Positions 41,923 to 43,465 of a stretch of DNA of 43,465 bases are shown here, piece by piece. Numbering within the stretch: the first letter of the stretch is position 1; each line of letters opens with the position of its first letter. The notes below the pieces were generated by a model that saw only the letters and a list, made by a program, of their open reading frames with translations, was not told where the DNA came from and did not search any database. The stretch lies in contig JBHGAV010000036.1 of the NCBI GenBank assembly GCA_041946685.1, positions 1-43,465 of the forward strand. Reading direction: 5' to 3'. This DNA comes from JBHGAV01 sp041946685. Lineage in GTDB: Bacteria > Acidobacteriota > Terriglobia > Bryobacterales > Bryobacteraceae. Made by a program: the position numbers and the translations under genes.

Positions 41923-42921
41923 CTACTTGCCCACCACGAGCAGCATGAAGCTGTCGGGGACCACCGGCGCCGCCGGCGTGGACTCGTATTCCACCGCGGG
42001 CAGGTACACGTTGCCGGTCTTCGGGTCGACAGCCATGGTGCGCGCGCCGCGCGCCGTCTGCACCTTCTGAGCCGCCTCGTACTTGCCGCCGCTCTCCGTG
42101 ATCACGGTGAGCGTTCCCTCGCCGCCGTTGGCCGCGAACGCCACGCCGGAGTTGGGATCGAAGCCCGCTCCGGCCGACCCCGCTCCCGTCGGCACCGACC
42201 CAATCACGCTGCCGGAATCGGCGTCGATCACTGCCATCTGCTTATTCCCGCACGCAGCGAACAAGCGGCGGTTCTTGACGTCCATGGCAAGTCCCATGGG
42301 GGCGTCGCAGGGCGCCGTGGGATTCTGCTGCGCCACCTTGAGGCTCGCCGCGTCGAGCATGCCGAGCTCGCTCACGACCGACCAATCTTCCGTGGTGGTC
42401 TGGAGACTGAACCAGATCTTCCCGCTTCCGTCCGTGACCGCGCCGGTAGGCTTGCCGCCCAATTTCGTGGTGCCGACAACATCGCCGGTGTTGGCGTCAA
42501 TCGCGGTGACGTCGAAGCTGGCGTTGTTGAACGAAAACACACGGCCGGTCTTGGACTCGAACAGAATCGTGTCGGGATCTTTGCCCGTCCGCGCCTCCCC
42601 CAGCGGCTTCAGCGTCTTCAGGTCGAAGATGGTGACGTTGTTACCCTTGCCGTTGCTGGTGAAGCCCTTCCCCAGGGCCGGCGCCACAGCGATGCCGTGG
42701 ATGCCGGGGGTGTCGGGAATCTCGCCGACCACTTTGCCGGAATCGACATCCACCACCACCGCACGCGATTCGTTGGCGATGTACAGCCTTCGCGCCGACT
42801 CGTCCATCGTAAGGTAGCCCCAAACGCCGCTCCCACCGATCTTGATCTTCTGTTTGACCTGGTATCCGTCGGCGGCAAAGGCCGCGCACGCTGCCAGTAG
42901 GAAATAAATAAGCCGTTTCAT
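41923..42921 (-). CDS. YncE-like beta-propeller protein
   Basis: A 332-residue exported seven-bladed beta-propeller of the YncE/YVTN type. The signal peptide is KRLIYFLLAACAAFAA, then repeated strands carry the YVTN-like pattern: RLYIANESRAVVVDVDSGKVVGEI, FSFNNASFDVTAIDANTGDVVG, and LFAACGNKQMAVIDADSGSVIG. Such proteins bind small molecules or DNA or act as lactonase-like scaffolds; no catalytic residues can be read. The ATG follows GGAG. It lies divergent from the DUF362-like gene with about 200 bases between. Confidence 0.86.
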   Translation of the reverse strand: MKRLIYFLLAACAAFAADGYQVKQKIKIGGSGVWGYLTMDESARRLYIANESRAVVVDVDSGKVVGEIPDTPGIHGIAVAPALGKGFTSNGKGNNVTIFDLKTLKPLGEARTGKDPDTILFESKTGRVFSFNNASFDVTAIDANTGDVVGTTKLGGKPTGAVTDGSGKIWFSLQTTTEDWSVVSELGMLDAASLKVAQQNPTAPCDAPMGLAMDVKNRRLFAACGNKQMAVIDADSGSVIGSVPTGAGSAGAGFDPNSGVAFAANGGEGTLTVITESGGKYEAAQKVQTARGARTMAVDPKTGNVYLPAVEYESTPAAPVVPDSFMLLVVGK

Positions 42922-43118
42922 TTTACGCTCCGATTGCCGTCCCCGCTGCGATGGACGGCCATGTGAAACCCTTCGGGGATCCTAAGAACAAGAATAGCTC
43001 AATTCGGATTGTGCGTCACCCGGCAGGCGATTGTGATAGCCTGACATTGCGGCTCCGTTTTCCGGCATGGAGGAAGGGGGCGCGCACATCGTTGTCGGCC
43101 GATGATGGAGGAATGGAT

Positions 43119-43465
43119 ATGAGTGATTCTAAGAAGCAGATGTCGCGACGGGAGGCGCTGGTCGCATCCGGAGCTGCACTTTTGCCGGTGGGAGTGGCGA
43201 GCGAGGCGATGGCGCAAGCTCCGCCCCAGCAACAGCCGCCGCAGGGCGCTCCCGGGCGCGGACCGGGCGGGCCGGGGGGACCGGGAGGACCGGGAGGAAA
43301 CATGGGCGGCATGCCGAGGCCCCAGCAGGGTGTGCCGCTGGAGAAGACGCCTTTGTTTGAGCCTGAAGGCGCCAATAAGCCAATGGGTGAGGGGAAGGGA
43401 ATCTATCCCGGCCGGGTGGTATGGGTTCACAATCCCGAAGTGGCGACCTGGGACGGTAAGACCGG
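43119..43465 (+). CDS. Tat-exported DUF362-like protein (3' truncated)
   Basis: Open to the right edge of the window, about 115 residues visible. The N-terminus has a twin-arginine-type signal (MSRREALVASGAALLP) and a Gly/Pro-rich linker (GRGPGGPGGPGG). Then comes EGKGIYPGRVVWVHNPEVATWDG, which resembles the start of the DUF362 domain found in exported iron-sulfur-type proteins. The ATG at 43119 has GGAGGA six bases upstream. The rest of the protein is beyond the window, so the function is not claimed. Confidence 0.7.
   Translation, partial: MSDSKKQMSRREALVASGAALLPVGVASEAMAQAPPQQQPPQGAPGRGPGGPGGPGGPGGNMGGMPRPQQGVPLEKTPLFEPEGANKPMGEGKGIYPGRVVWVHNPEVATWDGKT

Noticed and set aside
41740..42900. 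386-codon plus-strand frame across rpsT and the YncE-like gene
   Set aside because: Antisense to two well-supported genes; it has no family resemblance.
1..43465. CRISPR arrays, tRNA or rRNA genes, insertion sequences
   Set aside because: No regularly spaced repeat-spacer pattern, cloverleaf with a T-loop, rRNA segments or transposase motifs were found by eye.

Overview
The window reads as high-GC chromosome of an acidobacterium, probably near the Bryobacterales/Solibacter group. This is inferred from gene content only: a VWFA-type acidobacterial secreted protein, a carboxypeptidase-regulatory-like secreted protein, a divergent Hfq, the LL-diaminopimelate aminotransferase (DapL) route to lysine, and Gram-negative lipid A and outer-membrane genes. 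No tRNA, rRNA, CRISPR array or intact insertion sequence was seen.

Layout. 1-1.4 kb: 3' part of a membrane-fused spermidine-synthase-like gene. 1.4-5.5 kb (minus): sugar-binding lipoprotein, GH43 glycosidase and MFS sugar-acid/oligosaccharide transporter, a small carbohydrate-use locus. 5.5-10.2 kb (minus): a tight operon of TPR/DUF3108-like secreted protein, sensor histidine kinase, OmpR-type regulator and histidine phosphatase. 10.3-17.7 kb (minus): a complete lysine/DAP operon (M20 peptidase, asd, lysC, dapB, dapA, dapF, dapL) behind a strong promoter and a clear lysine riboswitch. 17.7-23.9 kb: accessory region with a broken flavoprotein tail fused to a winged-helix-like ORF, a Crp-type regulator / eight-cysteine secreted peptide / membrane-anchored CHFC thioredoxin / large secreted protein cassette, and a Tat-exported flavoprotein divergent from a tetraheme cytochrome c.

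23.9-29.8 kb: acyl-CoA thioesterase; VWA protein, Hfq-like protein and inositol-phosphatase run; Hsp20 with its own sigma70-type promoter; small secreted and membrane proteins; a beta-barrel outer-membrane protein; and a Gfo/Idh/MocA oxidoreductase. 29.8-33.3 kb: an AraC-family gene interrupted by a run of 12 C, followed by three unrecognised exported proteins. 33.3-37.4 kb (minus): envelope operon fabZ-lpxA-lpxI-oxidoreductase-TonB-like protein. 37.4-41.6 kb (plus): psd-pssA-degenerate ASADH paralogue-lptE-holA. The window closes with rpsT, a YncE-like beta-propeller and the start of a Tat-exported DUF362-like protein.

The strongest unusual signals are the lysine riboswitch heading an M20 peptidase gene, the Crp/Cys-rich/thioredoxin cassette with tandem operator-like repeats, the C12 tract that breaks the AraC gene by one base, the active-site-less ASADH paralogue, and the flavoprotein/tetraheme pair with a CX3CH haem motif.
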